NCBI GenBank assembly: GCA_003868215.1
Contig: QWDQ01000005.1
Location: 310,001-374,000, forward strand
Length of the DNA: 64,000 nt
Direction of reading: 5' to 3'
Source: Pseudophaeomoniella oleicola
Lineage: Eukaryota; Ascomycota; Eurotiomycetes; Phaeomoniellales; Phaeomoniellaceae
Shown: piece after piece, positions 34,526 through 43,736 of the stretch
Position numbering within the stretch: position 1 is the stretch's first letter
How the letters are laid out: each line of letters opens with the position of its first letter
The notes under the pieces: model-generated
Seen by the model: the letters and a program-made list of their open reading frames with translations, nothing else
What the model was told of the DNA's origin: nothing
Database searches by the model: none
Made by a program: the position numbers and the translations under genes

Positions 34526-35203
34526 TTACTTCTCCTCGTCTTTGGGAGCTGCCTTCGTTTGACGCCAGAGGCAGATACTGCAAATGGAAGAAAAAGCAAA
34601 CAAGATGCTAATTCTCTGATTAGCGAGCCGTCAAGGTGGATACCCACTGCCAGAGATATGCTTACCACAGAGCGATGCACAGACCCCAGATCGATTTCAT
34701 TTCCAAGCAGGTGGTTTTCGTTGTTCCGATCCAATTCTTGTAGTCGACGGTATCCTTGTCTAGTCTGCTGGCAAGCGCTGATGTGAAAGCCAGAGCTGAA
34801 GATGCGTCACCCGTTACCTCGTCGATGACTTTGCAGTCGAGGTAGGATAGTGGTTTGCCCACAACGACAGCCACCACCACAACAGCAATCAGCAGCAAGC
34901 TGTCCATCCCGGTATTGATGAGGAAGGGTAGGATGTTGTCGATGTATAATATGAAGGTAATCACACAATATAGAACGGCAATGCAAGTCTGGCAAAGCAT
35001 CAGCAGCGCAATCCCAGAGGTACACCAATTTCACTTACAACACTAAGCGTACCGATCAACACTTTTGGGGGATGAGCGTTGGCCGAGACCATCTCCGCGA
35101 TGAAATTTCCGGTCATGCCAATGATAGCAATGAGAGATACAGCTTGTAAGATCCTGGTGATCTTGAACGTAGCACCGAGTGCACCATGATTAGGACCGGG
35201 CAT
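34526..35203 (-). CDS. MARVEL-like four-helix membrane protein
   Basis: Small integral membrane protein, probably of the plasma membrane or its subdomains as other fungal MARVEL proteins are; specific role unknown. Three exons on the minus strand: 35203-35039, 34988-34666, 34607-34526, giving 189 aa, typical of the family. Four hydrophobic segments are visible: around AVSLIAIIGMTGNFIAEMV, TCIAVLYCVITFILYI, LLLIAVVVVAVVVGKPLSYL, and GLCIALWCILFAFSSICS, the last spanning the second splice junction. A long loop (ALASRLDKDTVDYKNWIG) sits between helices 3 and 4, and a charged end KAAPKDEEK follows. The second intron needs the downstream AG; the nearer AG would give an immediate stop. It lies 1.5 kb upstream of the methyltransferase on the same strand, so a functional link is only a possibility. 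Confidence 0.8.
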
Positions 35204-37266
35204 ATTGAACGATCGTCAAGTAATGATTGTACGGATAGCTGACCAAGGAAAACGTATGTCGTGTCTCGTTGTGATGGACACTATAGAAGAAAGGACAAAA
35301 AAGAAGCTGTGGAAAGGAGCGAACACTGCTTGTAAAGTAGAACGTCGTATAAATATGCTGAACGTAGGAGAGAGCCTTGATTTGAAAGACTCGAAAAGAG
35401 TGAAATGGTCTGTCTGATACTGGAACCTGAAGGGAAGAAATGATCGATCCTCTTAAATAGCTTGCTGCGTGATCTGAGCGTGGTCTAGGAATAGAACAAC
35501 AGCATCCGTCTTCTTGAACGACATTGATCTAGAACAAGGCGATGCATGTTGAATATAGCAGTCTGTGGTCAACGAATGCAGTGACCAACCGGATCATTGC
35601 CTCTGGAACGACAGCTCTCTCTGAAAGAGCTGAAACCGAGTCTAGAAAGTTTGATCCACGATGTCTCGTGAACGCATTGATGGGAGCGACCTCGGATGGA
35701 GACGACAGTATCAGCATCCAGGAAACGAAGTAAATCGATTGGTGTTGAATGGATGTTGCAGGATCTAGTAGACGCTCCGGAAAATATGGCCCGTCTCATT
35801 CTATGATCGAATAGCCGCTGACCGCGGGTGGTTTCAAGCATCAGATCCAATGAAGCCCATCATTGGCGGACACAGCGTTTATTCGTGCCATGATGCAACG
35901 AACATATAGCAATGCAATGGCCCCAATATAGTCAACAAATAGGTGAGGTCGCTAGCATTGTCAGAGCTTTGGTTTCTAGCGATAACTCACAGAAGACAAG
36001 GGACAAGGGGAAGCTCCTAAGAGACAAGCCGTTTGCCTGCTAACAGTGGTCAGTGTACCAGAGGTCGATATGGCAAATCACAAAAGAGACAGATAAGTTA
36101 TCCATGGAGAATGGAGGTAGTAAATCTGCAGACTGAGATATTGGCATCAGCATCAGATTCCAGAATGACATGAATATCGACATACTTCTGTTACTACGGT
36201 AATTAGTTGTCAAAGAAGTTCTTATTCTGCCGGGCACCAAGTTGGTTAAGGCGGAGGTCGCCGTGTTGCCCATGCGGAGAGACTAACAGAGAGGTCGAAC
36301 AGCATCAATTAGGTCAAGCTTCCTGCCTAAACGAAAAATTTTACGGCTAAAGAGTGAGGGTTTATGGGGGTCCCGTGGTTTGGTCCGGGACTACGGTAGA
36401 TGCCTCGTACCTATGCCTCCCTAAGGTAGGTGGCGTGGTAGTTCTACGTAGTACTAAGCTTGTTACTAGGTAGCTGTGCCTCGACCAAACTACCGCTGCT
36501 TGCAGGACAGGGGAAACTACGGGCATCGATACGACCTAGGTACAGTAAAATAATGCTAATAAGAGGCCAGACTCTCGCCAAAGTCACCCTACTACTTACC
36601 TAAAGACCACCGGTGATACTATCGTTCGTACTATTACCAGCACTGTATTCTATCTTGCCGTGCCTCTCACCTGATAAGGATAAGGATAAGCTCGAAGGTG
36701 GAAAATTTTCGTCAATTCTTATCGGAAAAGCCAATGCATCGACAGGACAAGGTCCTGTGACTGACAATAAGAACACCCCATTGACTTATCATCTACCCTC
36801 GAAGCTCGGTTGACGAGATTTGTTCTTCCATCTCTTTGAGTCGCCCATTCTTTTGTAGAAATTTGTTGCTCTCTTTGATTTGCGTCGTATATATCAAGTA
36901 CCTAACCTTTCCGACCATACGCACAGCTATCCTGAAAGCCTCCTTCTCTCCAGTCTATACGACCTGCCTGTCCGGTCCCTGTCCATATTCAGCCCTCGTC
37001 TTCCTGTTCCCTGGAATCAGTGGTCATTCAAATCTTCTCTCAGGAAACTACAAAATTACGGCTCGCTGCGTGATCTTTTGACAAGTACCGACTTTCCCCG
37101 CCAAAACAGAGCTTCCAGCGGGGTTCGACCACTACGACCAGCCCAACTCTCTTGACCTTTGGCTTTCGACGGCTATCTCAAGGCCAAACCCTGTGTGGAG
37201 GTGGAGGTGTCTTCCTGAAGGATATAATTAACAATTCAGTTGGCGCATCGTCGTTGCTTCATCATC
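35204..37266. other. Intergenic, gene-poor
   Basis: About 2 kb between the divergent MARVEL-like and transporter genes. A 77-codon ATG frame on the minus strand (36273-36040, MGNTATSALTNLV) has no recognisable similarity and is not called. Short palindromes with TACGTAG and CCTAGGTA cores occur around 36.44 and 36.54 kb. The last 400 bp are pyrimidine-rich, as is common upstream of fungal start codons. Confidence 0.5.
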
Positions 37267-39030
37267 ATGTCGTTGCATAGGGTCCCCTCAATGGAATCGT
37301 GGGAGCGGGGAAGAGATGGAAGCCCGTCGAGGCAGTCAAGACGAATGAGCTTTAATCCTGTCACGGAATGGGTGCCCCCAAAAAAGGCAGCAAAGGAGAC
37401 GATAACTGAGCTCGGAGAAGTTCCAAAGGGAAAGCGTATATGTACGAGTGTTGCTCTGATCAAACAAAAGATATATGCTGACCTTTTCTTAGTACAGATC
37501 ATCCTTACCGTGATCTACTGCGTATTCTCGGCCGGTGTCATATTCGGATATGCTGCAATCAAACCGGTCCTGATTGACGAGGGTGCATACAAGAACCTCT
37601 GTTCAAAAGACGAACTCGAAAATGGAGTGTCTCCATGTTATGCCCAAGAACTCCGCCTGAACTTCATGTTCACAGCGGCAGCTGTCGCAACGAATGTCTG
37701 TGCTCTTCCTGTCGGGACTGTCCTTGACCGATATGGTCCACGGGTCAGCGGTATTGTTGGTAGCGTCCTTATCACCATCGGAGCATTGTTCTTCTCATTC
37801 GCGACCAGAGCACCGTTCGATGCGTGGCTACCCGGTTATATATTCCTCGCCCTGGGTGGACCCTTTACCTACATTTCCGCATTCCAACTATCAAATTGCT
37901 TTCCAGCGCACTCCGGCCTGATCCTTGCTCTTTTGGTTGGAGCTTTCGACTCTTCTTCAGCCCTATTTCTCGTCTTTCGGGTGATCTATGAGAAGTCCCA
38001 GGGCTACTTTGATACGCAGAAGCTGTTCCTGATCTACCTGGCTGTCCCAGCATATATATTTTTGGTACAACTCTTTGTCCTACCCCACGAGTCCTACAAG
38101 ACAGTAGGGGAGATCATGAACGAAGTAGAAGAAGCCGAGGTCGAGGACGAGGATGACGGTTCCGAAATCGATGAAAACGAGCGGGAACGTCGCAGGGAGG
38201 AACGTCGTGTGCGTCGCGATTCTATCATGTCTGAAGTTCAGAGCCTTCTGGAGTCACCGACAAACAAGAAACGTGTTCAGCAAGAGGACTCTAAGAACAA
38301 AAAGTCTGGGGTCTGGGGAGCATTGCATGGCCGTAGTGCTATGGCACAGATCCGTACTCCTTGGTTTTGGCTGATCACGCTCTTTACCGTGATACAAATG
38401 ACTCGAATCAACTACTTTGTTGCGACTATTCGTCCTCAAGAACAATGGCTCTTGGGCTCAAGCTCCAAGGCTAAGATGGTTAATGATATCTTTGACGTCG
38501 CTCTACCCGTTGGTGGTCTCATCAGTATCCCTTTTATCGGCACGATCTTGGATCACACATCGACCCCCGCATCCTTAGGCCTGCTGGTGCTCACAGCCAC
38601 TACCATCGGTGTCCTCGGCTGCTTGCCGTATACATGGGCTGCAATTGCCAATGTATGTCTCTTCGTCGTCTATCGTCCTTTCTACTATACGGCCGTGTCC
38701 GATTACGCAGCGAAAGTGTTTGGCTTCCAAACTTTTGGAAAGGTCTATGGGCTCGTTATTTGTCTTGCTGGAATTTTCAACTTCGTCCAATCACCTCTGG
38801 ACGCGATGACGCATCGTGTGTTCAACAACAACCCAATTCCAGTAAATCTGATCCTGTTGTTCGTCGCGTTACTCATTGGCAGCACATTGGTCATCTACGT
38901 GTGGAGAAAGAGTTATACAATGGAACGGGATATGTTGGAAGACGAAGCAGAAGGGACGAGGGAGTCTCTCATGCCAGGAGCAACGGATCAGCCGAATGGA
39001 AGAGATTATGGCACTGTGGAGGGACCATGA
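37267..39030 (+). CDS. MFS transporter, Fmp42/SLC43-like
   Basis: Multi-pass membrane transporter of the major facilitator superfamily, resembling yeast Fmp42 and SLC43 amino-acid transporters; substrate not known. ATG at 37267 (MSLHRVPSMESW) follows a pyrimidine-rich leader. About 12 membrane segments are visible, with QIILTVIYCVFSAGVIFGYA first and VGTVLDRYGPRVSG as the MFS loop 2-3 signature. A long, highly acidic then basic cytoplasmic loop (VEDEDDGSEIDENERERR) splits the two halves. A probable 57-nt intron at 37436-37492 (GT-AG, ending TTCTTAG) keeps the frame; removing it joins VPKGK to LQIILTVIYC, which fits relatives better, giving 568 aa rather than 587. The frame is open either way, so the splice form needs transcript evidence. 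Confidence 0.87.
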   Translation: MSLHRVPSMESWERGRDGSPSRQSRRMSFNPVTEWVPPKKAAKETITELGEVPKGKRICTSVALIKQKIYADLFLVQIILTVIYCVFSAGVIFGYAAIKPVLIDEGAYKNLCSKDELENGVSPCYAQELRLNFMFTAAAVATNVCALPVGTVLDRYGPRVSGIVGSVLITIGALFFSFATRAPFDAWLPGYIFLALGGPFTYISAFQLSNCFPAHSGLILALLVGAFDSSSALFLVFRVIYEKSQGYFDTQKLFLIYLAVPAYIFLVQLFVLPHESYKTVGEIMNEVEEAEVEDEDDGSEIDENERERRREERRVRRDSIMSEVQSLLESPTNKKRVQQEDSKNKKSGVWGALHGRSAMAQIRTPWFWLITLFTVIQMTRINYFVATIRPQEQWLLGSSSKAKMVNDIFDVALPVGGLISIPFIGTILDHTSTPASLGLLVLTATTIGVLGCLPYTWAAIANVCLFVVYRPFYYTAVSDYAAKVFGFQTFGKVYGLVICLAGIFNFVQSPLDAMTHRVFNNNPIPVNLILLFVALLIGSTLVIYVWRKSYTMERDMLEDEAEGTRESLMPGATDQPNGRDYGTVEGP

Positions 39031-39535
39031 GATTGAAAAGTTGGACATGAGAAGCCTAAGATTTTGCACAAATTGGTTCACACTTAGATTTCTCCAGATG
39101 ATCTGTATACCTTGTACGAGATAATTGATTCATTAAGCCACATTACTGTTTTGTAATCGACCTTGAACAACTACTAGAGAGTAAGGATATTCCCTGTTAA
39201 AAAACTGCACCGTGCAGATGGCGCAATCATTTACACGCATCCCCTCCAACACCATAAAAAGATAGTTATTAAAACATGATCTTGAGATCTCGTACTGTAA
39301 CTATATAACTATTACCGTAGTATTATGTTTTTCTTAAAAGGAAATCCCGGTCCGGACATGAATATTTATGGAGCAAAAAAAACAAAAAAAGAACCGGAAC
39401 TTCTCGGTTGATTGCGTGCGAGATTCGAATCCCCCATCTCATTCATATATTGATATAAGTAATTAATAAAGCCCGGTTTTGGTGGAGCTTCTTTTCTTCC
39501 CCTCTCCCCCCCCCCCCGTTGTTTTTTTATGACTC

Positions 39536-39569
<34 letters not shown>

Positions 39570-39633
39570 TCTTCCTGTGATTATCATCCCACAAGGTTCG
39601 GCAGAGATCTAATAGTAAAAAAAAGAAAGAGAG
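39031..39633. other. Intergenic, AT-rich with GA repeat
   Basis: Transporter 3' flank and leader of the PLP enzyme gene. Features: A/T-rich stretches, a nine-nt C run near 39509-39518 and the GA array at 39540-39567. No gene. Confidence 0.6.
39540..39567. repeat. (AG)n microsatellite
   Basis: About 14 AG units, 65 bp upstream of the PLP enzyme start codon, so probably in its leader or promoter. Confidence 0.9.
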
Positions 39634-41037
39634 ATGTCTAACGGCCATACGGACGGTGTGGACGGTATTACTATGTCTACCACTACTAATAATACCTTGG
39701 TTCCGGATTTCCCACCAGGACGAGAACTCGAAGGCGCCGGGATCCCCGTCGACGCGATCCCGAGTCTCGGATCAGAAGAAGAAGAAGAAGAAGGCTCCTT
39801 GTCAGCACCCTCCACGCTCGCGCTGCACGCCGACGCCGCGCTCGACGTCTTCACCGACGTTGCCCCGCCCATACACGTGTCGACGACGTTCCGGTACCCC
39901 CGCGACAGCTCCACGCTGGTGCCGGCGGCAGAGCGTCGGTCGTTCGGGCCGACCGAGTACATCTATTCGCGGTGCGCGGCGCCGTCGACGACGCGGTTCG
40001 AGGCCGTGTTGACGGCGTTGTTGCGGTCGCCGACTCCTGTGCTCACGTATTCGTCCGGGTTGTCGGCGATCCATGCCATCTTGACGTATCTGACCCCGAA
40101 AGTCATCTCGGTTGGTGATGGGTACCACGGCAGTCACGGCGTGCTCGGGCTCTATCAGCGGTTGACCAAGTGTAAGATCGTCGATCTCGACTGTGCCGCC
40201 GACGAGCTCGGGGTTGGGGATCTGATCATGCTCGAAACCCCCGTCAATCCGACGGGCCAAGCGTTCAACATCAAAGCGTTCGCGGCCAAAGCCCATTCGC
40301 GCGGCGCTTACCTCATGGTCGATTCGACCTTTGCCCCGCCGCCGTTGCAGGAACCCTTCAGCCTCGGCGCCGACGTCGTCATGCACTCGGGCACCAAGTA
40401 CTTCGGCGGCCATTCGGACCTGCTCTGCGGTGTCGTCGCCGTCAAGCGGAGCGCGTGGCTACCCAAGATGCTTGAGGACCGCGTCTACCTCGGTGCTGTG
40501 ATGGGCGGGCTCGAAGGCTGGCTAGGCGTACGCAGCATCCGCACACTCGAACTGCGCGTCGAACGCCAGGCGCGTAACGCCCGAGAGATCGTCGCCTGGC
40601 TGCATCACGCCTTGACCGGTGGCGAAGGCGAAGGCGAAGGCGATCCATCCAAACCGACAGACCAAACAACCCGCACAATCCGCTCCGCCCTCTCCTCCCT
40701 CCTCCCCCACTCCTCCCTCCAATCCCACCCCTCGCACCCCGATTCCCCCTGGCTCACCACCCAAATGCCGCACCACGCACAACTCTCGACCCCCGTCTTC
40801 TCCATGCTCACGCGCACCGCCGCCCAAGCACGCGCCTTACCGTCTCATCTACGCTACTTCCACCACGCGACGAGTCTGGGCGGTGTCGAGAGCCTGATCG
40901 AGTGGCGGTGCATGAGCGATGCGGGGTGCGATCGGAGGTTGTTGAGGGTTAGTGTGGGCGTGGAGGATGGGAGAGATTTGATGGCGGATTTGGTGAGGGG
41001 GTTTGAGATGGTGGGGGGGCTTTTGGGGGAGGAGTAA
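39634..41037 (+). CDS. PLP-dependent Cys/Met-metabolism (trans-sulfuration family) enzyme
   Basis: Fold type I PLP enzyme of the cystathionine gamma-synthase / gamma-lyase / O-acetylhomoserine sulfhydrylase family; the exact reaction cannot be fixed by eye. Single exon, 467 aa. Landmarks: VAPPIHVSTTFRYP near the start, EYIYSRCAAPSTTRFE, LTYSSGLSAIHAIL, LETPVNPTGQ, and the Schiff-base lysine in HSGTKYFGGHSD (K255). It lacks clear organelle signals and has a six-Glu run near residue 50. The usual YG of the first PLP-contact motif appears as YSRCAAP, a somewhat divergent form. Codon use is strongly biased to G/C at third positions, unlike neighbours, and the surrounding intergenic DNA is AT-rich. 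This bias could reflect transfer, a different expression history or local gene conversion; the enzyme otherwise looks complete. Confidence 0.85.
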   Translation: MSNGHTDGVDGITMSTTTNNTLVPDFPPGRELEGAGIPVDAIPSLGSEEEEEEGSLSAPSTLALHADAALDVFTDVAPPIHVSTTFRYPRDSSTLVPAAERRSFGPTEYIYSRCAAPSTTRFEAVLTALLRSPTPVLTYSSGLSAIHAILTYLTPKVISVGDGYHGSHGVLGLYQRLTKCKIVDLDCAADELGVGDLIMLETPVNPTGQAFNIKAFAAKAHSRGAYLMVDSTFAPPPLQEPFSLGADVVMHSGTKYFGGHSDLLCGVVAVKRSAWLPKMLEDRVYLGAVMGGLEGWLGVRSIRTLELRVERQARNAREIVAWLHHALTGGEGEGEGDPSKPTDQTTRTIRSALSSLLPHSSLQSHPSHPDSPWLTTQMPHHAQLSTPVFSMLTRTAAQARALPSHLRYFHHATSLGGVESLIEWRCMSDAGCDRRLLRVSVGVEDGRDLMADLVRGFEMVGGLLGEE

Positions 41038-41070
41038 AGATAGGTAGTAGGCATGAGGGGTTGGGGTTTA

Positions 41071-41090
41071 GTGTGTGTGTGTGTGTGTGT
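41071..41090. repeat. (GT)n microsatellite
   Basis: About ten GT units, in the 3' flank between the converging PLP-enzyme and adenine deaminase genes. Confidence 0.9.
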
Positions 41091-41282
41091 AAACAGATGT
41101 AATAGGAGAATATAAATTAAAACAAATGACGTCTGTTAGCCATTTTATGATACTAGGTAACTTGTCTATATATTGGGTATCTATATCCCTCTCTCTCTCT
41201 CCTATCTCATGTTATATTAATTCGAAAACCAAACTCTCCTTTTAAATTTAATACAATGAACCACCATCACTACTTACGACTC

Positions 41283-42338
41283 CTACTTTGAAGAATACTC
41301 AGCAACCACATCAGCCAACTTCTTCAAAATCACCTTTTTTCTCTCCTCCGAACACCAACTCCCCTCGACGCTGCCCCGCACGATCTGCTCCCACTCGGCG
41401 ACGCCGAAATCGGGAAAGGCGTCCTGCACGGCGCAGTAGTTGTCGAGCACGTAGCCGCCAAAGTAGGCCGGGTCGTCCGAGTTGAGCGAGAACTTAACGC
41501 CGGCCGCGAGGTATTCGCGGATGGGCAGTTGGGAGACCGACGTGACGCAGCGGAGGCGCACGTTGGAGAGCGGGCAGACCGTCACGAGGAGGGAGTTGGA
41601 GACGACGTGGGAGAGGAAGGAGGGGTCTTCGAGGAGCTTGATGCCGTGGTCCATGCGTTGGACGTGGCAGCGTTCGACGGCTTCGATCATGTAATCAACC
41701 GAGGCTTCTTCGCCGGCGTGCATGGTGCGGTGGAAGCCTGATTGTTCGGCAGCAAGATATACCGGCTCGAACTTGGAAGGTGGGTGGCCGACCTCGGAGC
41801 TGTCGAGACCGATACCTTTGACGAGCCCGGACTGGAGGGAGGGAAGGGCGATGTTGTAGGTTTCCTGGGCGGAAGCGAGGGGAAGGTGGCGGAGGAAACA
41901 GACGATCAGTTCGTTGGAGAGGTCGAGTTCGTGGGTTGCTCGGTCACATGCTTTACGGAATCCTGTGACCATGGTTTCGTAGCTAATACCCCGATCGAAG
42001 TGGCCTTGGGGATCGAAGAAGACCTCGGCGTGCATTACACCGTCCGACTTTGCCTTCTGGAAGTACTCCCAGGCTAGTGCTTCGAAGTCACTCTCATCGA
42101 TGAGCGTAGACATGCCAACGAAGTAATAGTGAAGGAAATCGTCTAGGTTGCTGAAGTTCTCGTAGCGGGACAGCAGTGTGTCTGGGGAGGTGAAGGCTGG
42201 ATCATCTTTGGGGAGGCTGATGTTGTGTTTGGCAGCGAGTTGAAAAAGCAGGTGAGGAGAGAGTGAACCCTCCAGATGCATGTGATGCTCACATTTGGGG
42301 AGGGCGTGCAGGAAGCGATGGAGAGGATGTTGACACAT
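41283..42338 (-). CDS. aah1: Adenine deaminase (Aah1-type, adenosine deaminase superfamily)
   Basis: Cytosolic zinc hydrolase converting adenine to hypoxanthine in purine salvage. Single exon, 351 aa, normal for fungal Aah1. The ATG at 42338 gives MCQHPLHRFLHALPK, the usual family start; an in-frame start 27 nt upstream (42365) is not needed. Metal and catalytic motifs are all present: HMHLEGS, HAEVFFDPQGH, TMHAGEE, RMDHGIKLL, TVCPLSNVRL and NSDDPAYFGG. The last motif and the CPLSNVRL segment favour adenine deaminase over adenosine deaminase. It converges with the PLP-enzyme gene (245 bp between stop codons). A perfect 16-bp palindrome lies about 490 bp upstream of the start. Confidence 0.93.
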   Translation of the reverse strand: MCQHPLHRFLHALPKCEHHMHLEGSLSPHLLFQLAAKHNISLPKDDPAFTSPDTLLSRYENFSNLDDFLHYYFVGMSTLIDESDFEALAWEYFQKAKSDGVMHAEVFFDPQGHFDRGISYETMVTGFRKACDRATHELDLSNELIVCFLRHLPLASAQETYNIALPSLQSGLVKGIGLDSSEVGHPPSKFEPVYLAAEQSGFHRTMHAGEEASVDYMIEAVERCHVQRMDHGIKLLEDPSFLSHVVSNSLLVTVCPLSNVRLRCVTSVSQLPIREYLAAGVKFSLNSDDPAYFGGYVLDNYCAVQDAFPDFGVAEWEQIVRGSVEGSWCSEERKKVILKKLADVVAEYSSK

Positions 42339-42693
42339 TTTGCAGGCTATGATTGATTCAAGCAAACAAAATGGGTTGCAATTCGGAAGACGATAGAAGT
42401 GGCAGGATAAGTGACCGGTTCAATGAAGAATCAGAGATAGAAATGCCGATGAATGGAATTGAGCAGTTGATATAGTGAACAGATATACACAAGGATGTAT
42501 ATGCTGGTGGTGATTGACTAGGTGGGAGATATCTGCCTGTCGAAAAGCAGGTCCCAGTTGAAGTTCTCGAGAAAGCTGATCTAAACACAGGGATGAAGAG
42601 TTGGATAGGGTAATATAACTATCATGAATTGAGAATATCCAAGACAACAATCTCATCTAAGAATCGATGAACCCATAAAAGGAAGGGAAAAAA

Positions 42694-42714
42694 AAAGAAA
42701 GAAAGAAAGAAAGA
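42694..42714. repeat. (GAAA)n microsatellite
   Basis: About five GAAA units in a purine-rich tract. Confidence 0.8.
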
Positions 42715-42831
42715 AGTCTCGGATCTAACCATTGATCCGTCACTATTATCATCTGAATCTGAATCTGAATCTTCCTGGTCTTCTTAAGCTTAACTTTGCG
42801 CCTGTCAATTCCCAAGACCACCGACAGACTG

Positions 42832-42847
42832 TTTACTACGTAGTAAA
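42832..42847. repeat. Perfect 16-bp palindrome with TACTACGTAGTA core
   Basis: TTTACTACGTAGTAAA reads the same on both strands. The core recurs at 52158-52169 and within 11911-11930. Confidence 0.85.
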
Positions 42848-43736
42848 AGTCCAGTGGATATCATCGAATGCTCGAGCCTCCGCCCCTTGATGATGAAAAA
42901 TCATTCTTCAATCGTCTCTTTTCTACTACTAACCCAATCCATTTTTCTTGGAGCATTCAATGGGGAAATGGGGGGGGGGAAAACTGTAGGTAAGTTAACG
43001 TCAGAAAAAAGACGACAAAAAAAGAAACGAAAAAGAGGAAGAAAAAAAAAAAATACGTAACGTAGTACAATATGATCGGCCGCTTCCGATAGAGAAAAAG
43101 AGTTCCGATATAATATTAATTACTATGTATTAAGTCACAGAATTGCTGCATCCACCCTCATCCTCCACCATTTTCCTCTTCACGAGATAGAAATTTTCGA
43201 TTTCTTCCTTCTAGAAACATACCAATTACGGGATAAGCCAGCCCCTAAACGTCAAGAATCTCTAAGATCGGGTTCTGATTCAGGGATGTCTCCGTTGAGA
43301 ACCAATACTCCACTAGGCTTCCGACTGTTTGATTCTAGTACTACGTCCTACACACCGTTTGACTAGGTACTAATGATTAATGTGAGATCATGTTGCCGCC
43401 GGTACCTCTTCAAGAGAATTACCTCGTCATACCGTTCGGCTAGATTGTAATACACCATCGAAAAAGGTAGGCTTGGGATACATACAGTACACGGTTGTCA
43501 TTGATAAAGAACCTGGGAGGAACGGTGAGAAAACATATTAAACTTGGTGAGATATCGTCACCGTCATACCCACCTGACCTGAATCCATCGCAATAACGAC
43601 AGCCTTCGAAAAGAGATGAGCAACATAGCAAAATCAATGAACACCGAGAGAAGAAAATCGCTGCAACGCAAATCAAGCAGAGAGGATGTCGCTTTTTCTC
43701 GCCGCATATCTATACATCTCGTTCGTTGGCCTGACT

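Larger units (their letters stand above)
42339..43736. other. Intergenic with palindrome and GAAA repeat
   Basis: About 1.4 kb between the 5' end of the adenine deaminase gene and the 3' end of tricalbin. Contains a GAAA tract (42694-42714), a 16-bp palindrome (42832-42847) and A/G homopolymer runs near 42.97-43.05 kb. No gene is supported. Confidence 0.55.

Noticed and set aside
34613-34665. Nearer splice acceptor in the MARVEL-like gene
   Set aside because: Using it creates an immediate stop codon, whereas the downstream acceptor restores a fourth membrane helix.
36040-36273. 77-codon minus-strand ATG frame
   Set aside because: No similarity, no adjoining exon with matching phase, and length within chance expectation.
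39395-39445. Possible tRNA T-loop (GATTCGAATCCCCC)
   Set aside because: No acceptor, D or anticodon stems pair around it on either strand.
39802-40413. 203-codon frame on the minus strand inside the PLP enzyme gene
   Set aside because: GC-rich coding DNA lacks stops in other frames; the translation is Arg-rich and featureless, while the plus strand has clear enzyme motifs.
29360-41037. A full secondary-metabolite gene cluster
   Set aside because: Apart from a LaeA-like methyltransferase, a transporter and a PLP enzyme, there is no synthase, terpene cyclase or oxidase, and the transporter resembles Fmp42, not a drug pump.
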